From Dyadobacter sp. CY345 (GTDB lineage Bacteria > Bacteroidota > Bacteroidia > Cytophagales > Spirosomataceae), in the NCBI RefSeq assembly GCF_021502725.1, contig NZ_JAKFFS010000001.1, positions 1,674,001 through 1,738,000 of the forward strand: a stretch of 64,000 nt of DNA. Direction: 5' to 3'. The position numbers were made by a program, and so were the translations under genes. Under the pieces are notes generated by a model. That model was not told the origin of the DNA, did not search any database, and saw nothing but the letters and a program-made list of their open reading frames with translations. Numbering within the stretch: the first letter of the stretch is position 1; every line of letters begins with the position of its first letter. This document shows positions 57,174 to 64,000 of the stretch, piece by piece.

Positions 57174-57791
57174 ATGAAACCGTTTTTCTTTACCCGTCTT
57201 CAATATACCTCAGGGAACTGGGATACCGATCAGCGCATGCCGTCGAATCTGCTGCATTCGCTTGTGGAGTATACGACGATTCCGATTGACGAGAAAGAAA
57301 AAGTGGTATTGCTTAGCAGTAATGAAATTTTTAAAAGTCCGTTCTGTTATCTGAGCGGACACAAACTCGTTGAATTTTCTCAGCAGGAACGTGACCATTT
57401 CAAGCGTTATGTGCAGAACGGCGGTTTTGTTTTTGTTGATGACTGTAATCATGACATTGACGGATTGTTTGCCAAAAGTTTTGAACAGGAAATGTCCAGA
57501 ACGTTCGGTCCAAAGGCTTTACAAAAAATCCCGAATAACCATCCGATTTATAACAGTTTCTTCCATTTTGAAGAAGGTCCGCCAACGACCTCGTTTGAAC
57601 TGAATGGCTGGGGAGACGATTTGGTGCATGATTATCTGAAAGCGATTACGATCAACGGACGGATTGGAGTGCTTTACAGCAATAAGGATTACGGCTGCGA
57701 ATGGGATTATGATTTTAGAAATAAACGTTTTTTGGCAGTCGACAACACCAGGTTTGGTGTCAATATTGTCATGTATGCTTTAACCGCTTAA
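57174..57791 (+). CDS. DUF4159 domain protein
   Basis: From the ATG at 57174 about 205 residues (a TTG at 57141 adds 11). DUF4159 proteins have a GATase-like/flavodoxin-like fold and occur with MoxR and DUF58 genes in Bacteroidota and Planctomycetes. Here it shows the expected LQYTSGNWDTDQRMPSNLLHSL start (trimmed), a VFVDDCNHDIDG motif and GCEWDYDFRN near the end. No signal peptide, so cytoplasmic as encoded. It sits between the second tldE (54 bp) and moxR (3 bp). Confidence 0.85.
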   Translation: MKPFFFTRLQYTSGNWDTDQRMPSNLLHSLVEYTTIPIDEKEKVVLLSSNEIFKSPFCYLSGHKLVEFSQQERDHFKRYVQNGGFVFVDDCNHDIDGLFAKSFEQEMSRTFGPKALQKIPNNHPIYNSFFHFEEGPPTTSFELNGWGDDLVHDYLKAITINGRIGVLYSNKDYGCEWDYDFRNKRFLAVDNTRFGVNIVMYALTA

Positions 57792-57794
57792 CGA

Positions 57795-58778
57795 TTGGAA
57801 ACACAGGAACTAACCCATTATAAAGCGTTGGTGGCGAAGCTGCCACTTCTTAAAAAAGAGATAGGAAAAGTTATTGTAGGGCAGGAAGATGCTATCAATG
57901 AAATTCTGATTTCTCTCTTGGCTGGCGGTCATTGTTTGCTTGAAGGCGTGCCGGGACTCGCAAAAACACTGATGGTGAAAACGATGTCGGAGGCTCTGCA
58001 TATGAGTTTCAAACGGATTCAGTTCACACCTGATTTGATGCCCGGAGATATTGTCGGAACAGAAATTCTTGAAGAAGATCACGACACGGGCAAGAAGTTT
58101 TTCAAGTTTAACCAGGGGCCGATTTTTGCCAATGTGGTGCTTGCGGATGAGATCAATCGAACTCCACCAAAAACGCAGGCGGCACTTTTGGAAGCCATGC
58201 AGGAAAAAAGTGTTACCTACGCCGGGACAAATTACGCTTTACCAAATCCATTTTTAATCATTGCGACCCAAAATCCGATCGAACAATCCGGTACCTATCC
58301 GTTGCCCGAAGCTCAGCTCGACCGTTTTCTATTGTATATCAAACTGAGTTATCCAAGCGAGCAGGAAGAATTGGACGTATTGAAAAATACTACCGGTTTT
58401 CAGAGTATCGAAATTGACCGGATCTTAAATGATATCGATATCGTCCAGCTTCAGAAACTGACACGCCAGGTCCATATCAGCGATGATCAGATCAGCTTTA
58501 TTAACAGGTTGGTTCGCGCGACAAGGCCTGAAGGCAGTCCTTCAAATTACGTAAAACAATGGTGTGATTGGGGGGCGGGTCCTAGAGCAGGACAGGCGCT
58601 TGTCCTTTGTGCAAAAGCGAGAGCGGTCTTGAACGAACGATTTTCTGTTATTCCCGAAGACATTCATACGCTTGCCTATCCCATTTTAAGACACCGAATT
58701 TCAATGAACTTCCGTGCGGAAGCAGAATATATTACTTCGGATCATGTAATTGCAGATTTAATTAAAAACTTGGAATGA
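57795..58778 (+). CDS. MoxR-family AAA+ ATPase
   Basis: A 327-residue AAA+ protein of the MoxR group, which are thought to act as chaperones or assembly factors with von Willebrand/DUF58 partners. The Walker A motif GVPGLAKT is at residues 51-58 and Walker B VVLADE at 114-119, followed by the sensor segment [22 protein letters not shown], trimmed. The start is a TTG at 57795 with no Shine-Dalgarno; no internal Met is a better start. It lies 3 bp after DUF4159 and should be in one operon. Confidence 0.93.
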   Translation: METQELTHYKALVAKLPLLKKEIGKVIVGQEDAINEILISLLAGGHCLLEGVPGLAKTLMVKTMSEALHMSFKRIQFTPDLMPGDIVGTEILEEDHDTGKKFFKFNQGPIFANVVLADEINRTPPKTQAALLEAMQEKSVTYAGTNYALPNPFLIIATQNPIEQSGTYPLPEAQLDRFLLYIKLSYPSEQEELDVLKNTTGFQSIEIDRILNDIDIVQLQKLTRQVHISDDQISFINRLVRATRPEGSPSNYVKQWCDWGAGPRAGQALVLCAKARAVLNERFSVIPEDIHTLAYPILRHRISMNFRAEAEYITSDHVIADLIKNLE

Positions 58779-59015
58779 CTTCGGCGGTCGGCTTTCGGCA
58801 ATCGGCTTGCTGATAATTCAGCGTTGGAAAGCCAACAGCTAAATCTTAAACGAAACAAACGGTCTGAAAATACTATCAGTTTGGTTACGCCAAAATCTGA
58901 CCGCCGAAAGCTAAAAGCTAAATTCAAGTAAAATCCCGGCCCGACAGTAAGCTATCAGTTTGGTCATGCCAAAATCTGACAGCCGATCGCCGACCGCCGA
59001 AAGCCCAAAAAACCT
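58779..59015. repeat. Intergenic repeat array between moxR and DUF58
   Basis: CTATCAGTTTGGTTACGCCA... at 58873 recurs at 58952 as CTATCAGTTTGGTCATGCCA..., each followed by AAAATCTGAC and ending CCGCCGAAAGC, the second with a 10-bp insertion. A related CGGCGGTCGGCTTTCGGC is at the start of the gap. Relatives of the CCGCCGAAAGC / CCGCCAATCGC core appear between infC and rpmI (14336) and between cobB and topA (27545). No ORF is present. Confidence 0.65.
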
Positions 59016-59924
59016 ATGTCCCAGAAACGTACTGGTCTTCTTGCCGCCGACTTGATCAAACTCGGGAATCTTCAACTGGTTGGAAAACTGGTGAGTGAAG
59101 AACTTATGCTTGGTGTGCATGCCAGCAAGCGATCGGGTATGGGGACAGAATTTGAGCAGTACCGACATTATGAGCCCGGCGATGATCCTAAACGGATCGA
59201 CTGGAAATTGTTTGCCAGAACGGATAAACATTTGGTGAAAGAATCTTCGGCTGAGAGTAATCGTCAGATCCGATTTTTGCTAGATCTTTCAGGTTCAATG
59301 AATTATGCTGAAAACGGGATGAGCCGTCTGGAATATGCCAAGCTTTTAATCGCGTCGCTCGCTTATTTGGGATACATCCAGAACGATCAGATGAGTTTAT
59401 ATGCTTTGCAGGACGGTAAAGTGAACAGTCTTGCCAGTGGTGCTTCGACTTCCGGGAAACAGTCGTTCAACAAAATTTTGTTTGGTTTACAAAAAACATT
59501 GGCATCAGGAGAATGGCGTTCAGCAAATGCCGATACTGGAAAGTTACAGTTTCCTGAATTTGCGACAAAAAGTAAAGAACAGCTGGTTTTTGTTACTGAC
59601 TTTCTTCAAGTGGGTGAGGAGTGGCTGACATTGATCAAATCCATTGCAAGTCCGCGGAGGGAAATTGTCATTTTTCAGATTTTGGGTGATAATGAATTGA
59701 ATTTTAATTTGACTGGATTCTTCCGTTTTCGGGATCTGGAAACGGGAAAAGAAATCGAATTGCAGGCGGAAGCTGTGCGGGATGAATTCCAAAAATCATC
59801 AAAAGCATATTTTGATATGCTGGAAGAAGAACTCCGTATCCCACATGTAAATCTGGTTCAGGCGAGACTAAGTGATCCGCTGGGGATGGTTTTAAAAGAA
59901 TTTTTAACGAAAAGAAAGGGCTGA
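59016..59924 (+). CDS. DUF58 domain protein
   Basis: A 302-residue protein with the DUF58 core motif YEPGDDPKRIDWKLFARTDKHLVKE (trimmed) near residues 50-70 and a VWA-like domain from about 80 (FLLDLSGSMNYAENGMSRLEYA, with the MIDAS-like DxSxS: DLSGSMN). DUF58 proteins typically work with MoxR ATPases. It follows moxR after a repeat-filled 237-bp gap and overlaps the next gene by one base (TGATG), so the downstream genes are translationally linked. Confidence 0.9.
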   Translation: MSQKRTGLLAADLIKLGNLQLVGKLVSEELMLGVHASKRSGMGTEFEQYRHYEPGDDPKRIDWKLFARTDKHLVKESSAESNRQIRFLLDLSGSMNYAENGMSRLEYAKLLIASLAYLGYIQNDQMSLYALQDGKVNSLASGASTSGKQSFNKILFGLQKTLASGEWRSANADTGKLQFPEFATKSKEQLVFVTDFLQVGEEWLTLIKSIASPRREIVIFQILGDNELNFNLTGFFRFRDLETGKEIELQAEAVRDEFQKSSKAYFDMLEEELRIPHVNLVQARLSDPLGMVLKEFLTKRKG

Positions 59925-61141
59925 TGACTTTTTTACAACCTTTCATGTTTTGGGGTGCTTTGGCAATTGTCATTCCGGTTTTTATCCATTTTTGGCATCA
60001 AAAAAAAGGGAAAGAACTGGACTGGGCTGCTATGCAATGGCTGATTGACAAAAGCCAGCAACAAAGCCGCGGGTTTCGCCTTGACAACCTGCCGTTGTTA
60101 ATTGTTCGCTGTCTGTTGGTCTTGCTTCTCGTATTTTTAATGACCCAGCCGGTTTTGGAATGGTTTAAAAAAGCAGAACATTCAGAAAGGATACATTTGG
60201 TCGATCCATCAGTTTATCTGTCTGATCATTACCGTTTTGAACTGGAAGAAGCGTTAAAAAATGGTGAGAAGGTTTACTGGATAAATGACTCCCGTGAAGA
60301 AATAAAAGATTTATCTTCGGTTAACAATCAACAAAATAGTGGGGTCCGGTATTTGCAGGATGTTGTTAACAAAGTAGGTAAGCCCGGTGCGACGCTTGAT
60401 ATCTACTTGCTTAATAACCAGAAAATATTCGATCAGCCAAAAATTTACATACCTGGCGATTACACAATACACACAGCCATTGATTCTTCGCAAAGTTATA
60501 TTCATAATTACCTGGACTTAGGAAATGACAGAAAGCTCTTTGTCGATAATGGAAAATTGCATACTTCTGACGCGAAGTCTGGGAACTTACCAAAATTGGC
60601 GTCCTATCCGGCACATTCGGGAGAATTAAAAATTTTGATTGACTATAAAGACAAGGCTGAACGGCAGACGGTGCAAGCAGCGTTAGGCGCTCTTGGAGCA
60701 GTTTATTCTTTGCCCTTTAAAATTGATGAGGTAGCCGATGCCCGTAAGAAATACGACTGGATATTGACGGATCAAAAAATAGAAAAGATTATTCCGGACG
60801 CGCTTTATGTATTGTCAGGAAAGGGTGCCAGGTGTTTATCTGTTGATCTTCCCAATGTTGCTGTCTTGGCCGATTCGCTTCGTATTCAGACATCAGAAAT
60901 GGTAAATTCAGGCCAACTGCCCGAATATCTTGGAGAATTACTTACTAAACATTTTGGTCTTGGCGATTCAAACGGAATATTAAGCAATCAACAGATTAAT
61001 TCGTTTTTTGTTCGGGCAAAACCTTTGGACGGAAATGTTGAAGGTAATCTGAGACCCTGGTTTCTGATCAATTTTCTAATCTTACTAATTCTTGAACGCT
61101 GGATGGCGTTAAAGAAAACGATACAGAAAAGTTATGTATGA
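59924..61141 (+). CDS. BatA-type N-terminal membrane protein
   Basis: A 405-residue protein. Residues 1-75 form the aerotolerance-type BatA N-terminal domain: MTFLQPFMFWGALAIVIPV, FIHFWHQKKGKELDWAAMQWL and the second helix LLVLLLVFLMTQPVL. A hydrophobic segment near residue 385 (INFLILLILERW) marks the C-terminus. The middle is extracytoplasmic by topology and unassigned. The start overlaps DUF58 by one base; the end overlaps the next gene by 8 bp. Confidence 0.85.
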   Translation: MTFLQPFMFWGALAIVIPVFIHFWHQKKGKELDWAAMQWLIDKSQQQSRGFRLDNLPLLIVRCLLVLLLVFLMTQPVLEWFKKAEHSERIHLVDPSVYLSDHYRFELEEALKNGEKVYWINDSREEIKDLSSVNNQQNSGVRYLQDVVNKVGKPGATLDIYLLNNQKIFDQPKIYIPGDYTIHTAIDSSQSYIHNYLDLGNDRKLFVDNGKLHTSDAKSGNLPKLASYPAHSGELKILIDYKDKAERQTVQAALGALGAVYSLPFKIDEVADARKKYDWILTDQKIEKIIPDALYVLSGKGARCLSVDLPNVAVLADSLRIQTSEMVNSGQLPEYLGELLTKHFGLGDSNGILSNQQINSFFVRAKPLDGNVEGNLRPWFLINFLILLILERWMALKKTIQKSYV

Positions 61142-63350
61142 ACTAAGAAAATTAATCAATTCTGTAACGACACAGCTCTATGCAAACGCCTTCATCAGGT
61201 GTATGTTGCTGGCTGTTTCGGCATTTGTCCTCGCATCTGTTTTTGAAAAATCTTCTGTTGTTTGGCCCGTTATCGCGGGATTAGTCGGGCTTTGTATCGG
61301 TGCTTATCTGACGAAATTGTATCAAAGTAAAAAACCTCAGGCCATAAACTGGATACACAGAACCGTGAATGAGTCGGAGTACAGTCTACATTTGCTGGAA
61401 AAGGAGGAACTCAATATTGCTGAACAATTACAGTTGGAAAGGCTTAATAAAAATATTTCCGCCACAAGTTTTCACTTTCGGAATCTTTACGACGGAACAA
61501 TGATCTATGCAGTCATGTTTCTGTTCTCACTGGTTTTTTATAACCTATATCCGCAACTTAACTTTTCGACAAATAGTCCCGGTGATATTTTAAATAAAAC
61601 AAAAAATGGAGAAAAGGCAATTGTATCAATTCCGCCCACTTTTGAATCAGCTTCTGTCAGTATAAGTCCACCAGCATATACGGGCTTACCGAAGTTAAAA
61701 AGCGAAGATTTGAATGTCAGTGCAATTTTCGGCTCATTTTTGAAATGGGATGTTACGTTCAGCCATCAGGAAAATTTATCGGTTCGGTTGGCCAATAGTC
61801 GAGGAGATGAGCAGTTATTTAGGAAATCGAATGGATTATTTTCATATCAGGATAAGTTGGCTGGTTCAGGACTATATTCGATCAAGGCGTATTGGAAAGA
61901 TTCATTAGTATACCAATCAGACTTTTACAAACTGGAAGCGAAGCCGGATCTTGCTCCAAAAATAGAACCGGCTTCAAAAGAATTATATCAGTATCATTTT
62001 TTGAAAGACAATAAAACGATTCAAGTTTCAGCAAAGATTTCAGATGACTTCAAGGTGAAACAAGCTTTCATTGTCGCAACTTTGGCACGCGGGTCCGGCG
62101 AAAATGTCAAATTTCGGGAGATGAAATTTCCGCTTACACCTTCTAATTTTAAAGAAGCAAAACTGACTCAATCCATCGATCTGAAAGCATTGAATTTTAC
62201 ACCTGGCGACGAACTCTATTATTATTGGGCAGCTATTGATAACAAAGAGCCGGAAGCCAATTTCACAAAATCAGATACTTATTTTATTGTTTATAAGGAC
62301 ACCGCGCAGGTCGAGGAATCGCAGCTTGCAACAATGTCGGTTAACACAGTTCCGGAATATTTCAGAAGTCAGCGCCAGATTATTATCGATACTGAAAAAC
62401 TGATTGCCAGACGCAAGAAAATTAAAAAAGAAGAATTTAATAGTGTTTCGAATGAAATAGGTTTTGACCAGAAGGTTTTGCGGTTACGCTACGGTCAGTT
62501 TTTAGGAGAAGAATTTGAACAAAATATTGGCGGCGGGGGAGGTGATGCTCCACACGACGAAGGTCATCAAGAGAATATTCTGGATAAATTCACACATAAG
62601 TCAGATTCAGAAGGAGAGGCGGCTGAAAATCGAAAGTCACAGCCTGAAGAGCATCATCTTGAACATGAAAGTCACGCCGATGCAGGTTCAAAGGACGCCA
62701 TTGCCGAGCTTATGGAGCAATATGTGCATGCCCATGACGATGCAGAAGTCAATACTTTTCATGAACAGTCGACGAAGAGTTTACTTAAAATGGCCTTGGA
62801 ACAAATGTGGCAGTCGGAGTTGCATTTGCGTATGTTTGAACCGGAAAAGGCCTTGCCGTTTGAAAATAAAGCACTCGAATACTTGAAACAGGCCCAACAC
62901 AAAGCGCGTGCATTTGTGAAAAAAAGCAGCTACGACCCGCCTCCGATTAAAGAAAAGGAGAAGCGGTTAAGCGGAGAATTGACTGATTTAAGCAAGAGTT
63001 TTAATCAGGAGAAAACGGTAGACAAAATCCGGACAGAGCAATTGGTGGCTGAGGTTTTGGGTTATCTGGAATATGAAAAAATGAATACTGCACAACAAGC
63101 TAAGTTTCAAAATGCCGGAACCCGCTTATCAAATCAATTAATCAACAACGGCCCGTTTAACGGCGGGATGCAAAACTGGCCGGTACTTAGTTCCTTGCAG
63201 AAAGTGATTGGTGGAAAAGTGATTTCGGCAAAAGAAAAACAGCAGCTAAAAACGGAACTTTATAAGAGGGCAGGCACTGGTTTACAAAGCACCCGTTCTT
63301 ATGCCAGTGAAAAAAAGCTGGAAAATATATTCTGGAAGAAACTTAAATAA
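61134..63350 (+). CDS. Large membrane protein with His/acid-rich segment (DUF4175-like)
   Basis: A 738-residue protein with hydrophobic segments at about residues 21-61 and 123-140 and a large extracytoplasmic region. The overall layout resembles DUF4175 proteins of MoxR/BatA clusters, though the identification is weak. Residues about 465-545 are rich in His, Glu and Asp with a GGGGG run (for example GGGGGDAPHDEGHQ and HHLEHESHADAG), ten His in about 70 residues, which could bind metal. The C-terminus is helical and Lys-rich. It overlaps the upstream gene by 8 bp. Confidence 0.7.
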   Translation: MYELRKLINSVTTQLYANAFIRCMLLAVSAFVLASVFEKSSVVWPVIAGLVGLCIGAYLTKLYQSKKPQAINWIHRTVNESEYSLHLLEKEELNIAEQLQLERLNKNISATSFHFRNLYDGTMIYAVMFLFSLVFYNLYPQLNFSTNSPGDILNKTKNGEKAIVSIPPTFESASVSISPPAYTGLPKLKSEDLNVSAIFGSFLKWDVTFSHQENLSVRLANSRGDEQLFRKSNGLFSYQDKLAGSGLYSIKAYWKDSLVYQSDFYKLEAKPDLAPKIEPASKELYQYHFLKDNKTIQVSAKISDDFKVKQAFIVATLARGSGENVKFREMKFPLTPSNFKEAKLTQSIDLKALNFTPGDELYYYWAAIDNKEPEANFTKSDTYFIVYKDTAQVEESQLATMSVNTVPEYFRSQRQIIIDTEKLIARRKKIKKEEFNSVSNEIGFDQKVLRLRYGQFLGEEFEQNIGGGGGDAPHDEGHQENILDKFTHKSDSEGEAAENRKSQPEEHHLEHESHADAGSKDAIAELMEQYVHAHDDAEVNTFHEQSTKSLLKMALEQMWQSELHLRMFEPEKALPFENKALEYLKQAQHKARAFVKKSSYDPPPIKEKEKRLSGELTDLSKSFNQEKTVDKIRTEQLVAEVLGYLEYEKMNTAQQAKFQNAGTRLSNQLINNGPFNGGMQNWPVLSSLQKVIGGKVISAKEKQQLKTELYKRAGTGLQSTRSYASEKKLENIFWKKLK

Positions 63351-63379
63351 ATTGGGTGAATCCGACCCGGTGACAACGT

Positions 63380-64000
63380 ATGATTGCATTTGATTTTGAC
63401 TGGTTCGCTCCACTCAACCTGGTACTGATCCTGCTTCTTTTCCTTCTTGGTGGCTTGCAGGCCTGGCTTCTGTCGCGGAGCTCAGGGCAAGTTCTCAGGC
63501 GAAAATTGAATGTCAAAATTGGGCTCAACCTTTTGTTATGGTTGGTTATCGCTGCATTTATTTTTCAACCAATTTTCAAATCAAACGTCTTATCAAACCA
63601 AATTCTCGTTGTTGGAAATGATTTTCCTGAGAAAGAAATTGCCAGGATAAAGGATAGTTTGCGGGTCAGTAAAGTTTTTTCGGAAAGTAATTTCAAAGGG
63701 AAATATTTTGATACGCTGACCCTGGTGGGGCAGGATTTCAGTCCAACCTTTTTTGCCAGACTTAGCCAGTCATTGCCAACCCGAAGTCGTATTAACTGGA
63801 TTCCTTATTTCCCTGAAAATCAGATACAATCAATTTCATGGAAAGGTATACTAAGAAAAGGCCAGCTTCAGAAAATTACAGGGGCTCTACGTTTGTCTGA
63901 TGTCCAATGGGTCAAAGTCAAATTTGGTAACCAGGTTTTGGATAGTTTAAAACTTGAAAAAGGACAGCAATATTTCAATCTGTCGTTTCCGGTCTTTACC
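63380..64000 (+). CDS. Membrane protein, partial (continues past window end)
   Basis: An ATG at 63380 opens a frame that stays open to the last base (207 codons). Two N-terminal transmembrane helices (about residues 10-32 and 49-66) frame a basic loop (RRKLNVK), and the rest to the edge looks extracytoplasmic. It follows the 738-residue protein by 29 bp in the same direction and resembles in layout the BatA-like and VWA membrane proteins of such clusters. The family cannot be fixed from the fragment. Confidence 0.7.
   Translation, partial: MIAFDFDWFAPLNLVLILLLFLLGGLQAWLLSRSSGQVLRRKLNVKIGLNLLLWLVIAAFIFQPIFKSNVLSNQILVVGNDFPEKEIARIKDSLRVSKVFSESNFKGKYFDTLTLVGQDFSPTFFARLSQSLPTRSRINWIPYFPENQIQSISWKGILRKGQLQKITGALRLSDVQWVKVKFGNQVLDSLKLEKGQQYFNLSFPVFT

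Overview
The window is a stretch of a Bacteroidota chromosome, most likely order Cytophagales (Dyadobacter-like; this placement is an inference from gene content). Supporting points are a secreted protein with a C-terminal type IX secretion (T9SS) sorting domain, menaquinone genes, a mitochondrial-type aconitase beside AcnB, DUF4159/MoxR/DUF58/BatA-type genes, small SRCP...C lipoproteins and a near absence of Shine-Dalgarno sequences. Base composition is moderate and even, with no sign of a prophage, plasmid or genomic island. I found no tRNA, rRNA, CRISPR array, transposase or integrase.

Layout. 0-4.4 kb: pgi, a VanZ-like protein, a small lipoprotein, a decayed lipoprotein gene and a short-chain dehydrogenase with a small partner gene. 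4.4-13.4 kb (minus strand): dnaK, a T9SS-exported CotH/lamin-tail protein, a Tat-exported phospholipase C and a DUF937 protein. 13.5-17 kb: the classic thrS-infC-rpmI-rplT translation operon, with an unexpected terminator-like hairpin between infC and rpmI. 17-25.4 kb: a TPR lipoprotein, an RNA-methyltransferase-like gene, an EVE protein, menB and menE (divergent), and a phage-repressor-like regulator. 25.5-30 kb: a pair of inverted 70-bp repeats, folD, a sirtuin and topA. 30-36 kb: two unrelated aconitases in tandem, preceded by a decayed echo of the second one's 5' end.

38-46 kb: a tripartite RND efflux system (TetR regulator, TolC-like channel, adaptor, pump) with matching putative operators before tetR and before the channel gene, followed by an orphan acyl carrier protein and a type II NADH dehydrogenase-like flavoprotein. 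46-50.7 kb: small and orphan genes, including a truncated DUF218 remnant, a YchJ protein, a DUF1593 hydrolase, a PAP2-like membrane protein and a possible ATP-grasp protein.

51-64 kb (all plus strand): the most interesting region. Two consecutive TldD/TldE peptidase pairs, in which only the TldD subunits carry Tat-type signal peptides, are followed by DUF4159, a MoxR ATPase, DUF58, a BatA-type protein, a large membrane protein with a His/acid-rich segment, and a further membrane protein cut by the window edge. This looks like a functional module in which a MoxR/DUF58 assembly machine sits next to exported modulator-of-gyrase-type metallopeptidases. Its function cannot be read from sequence alone.
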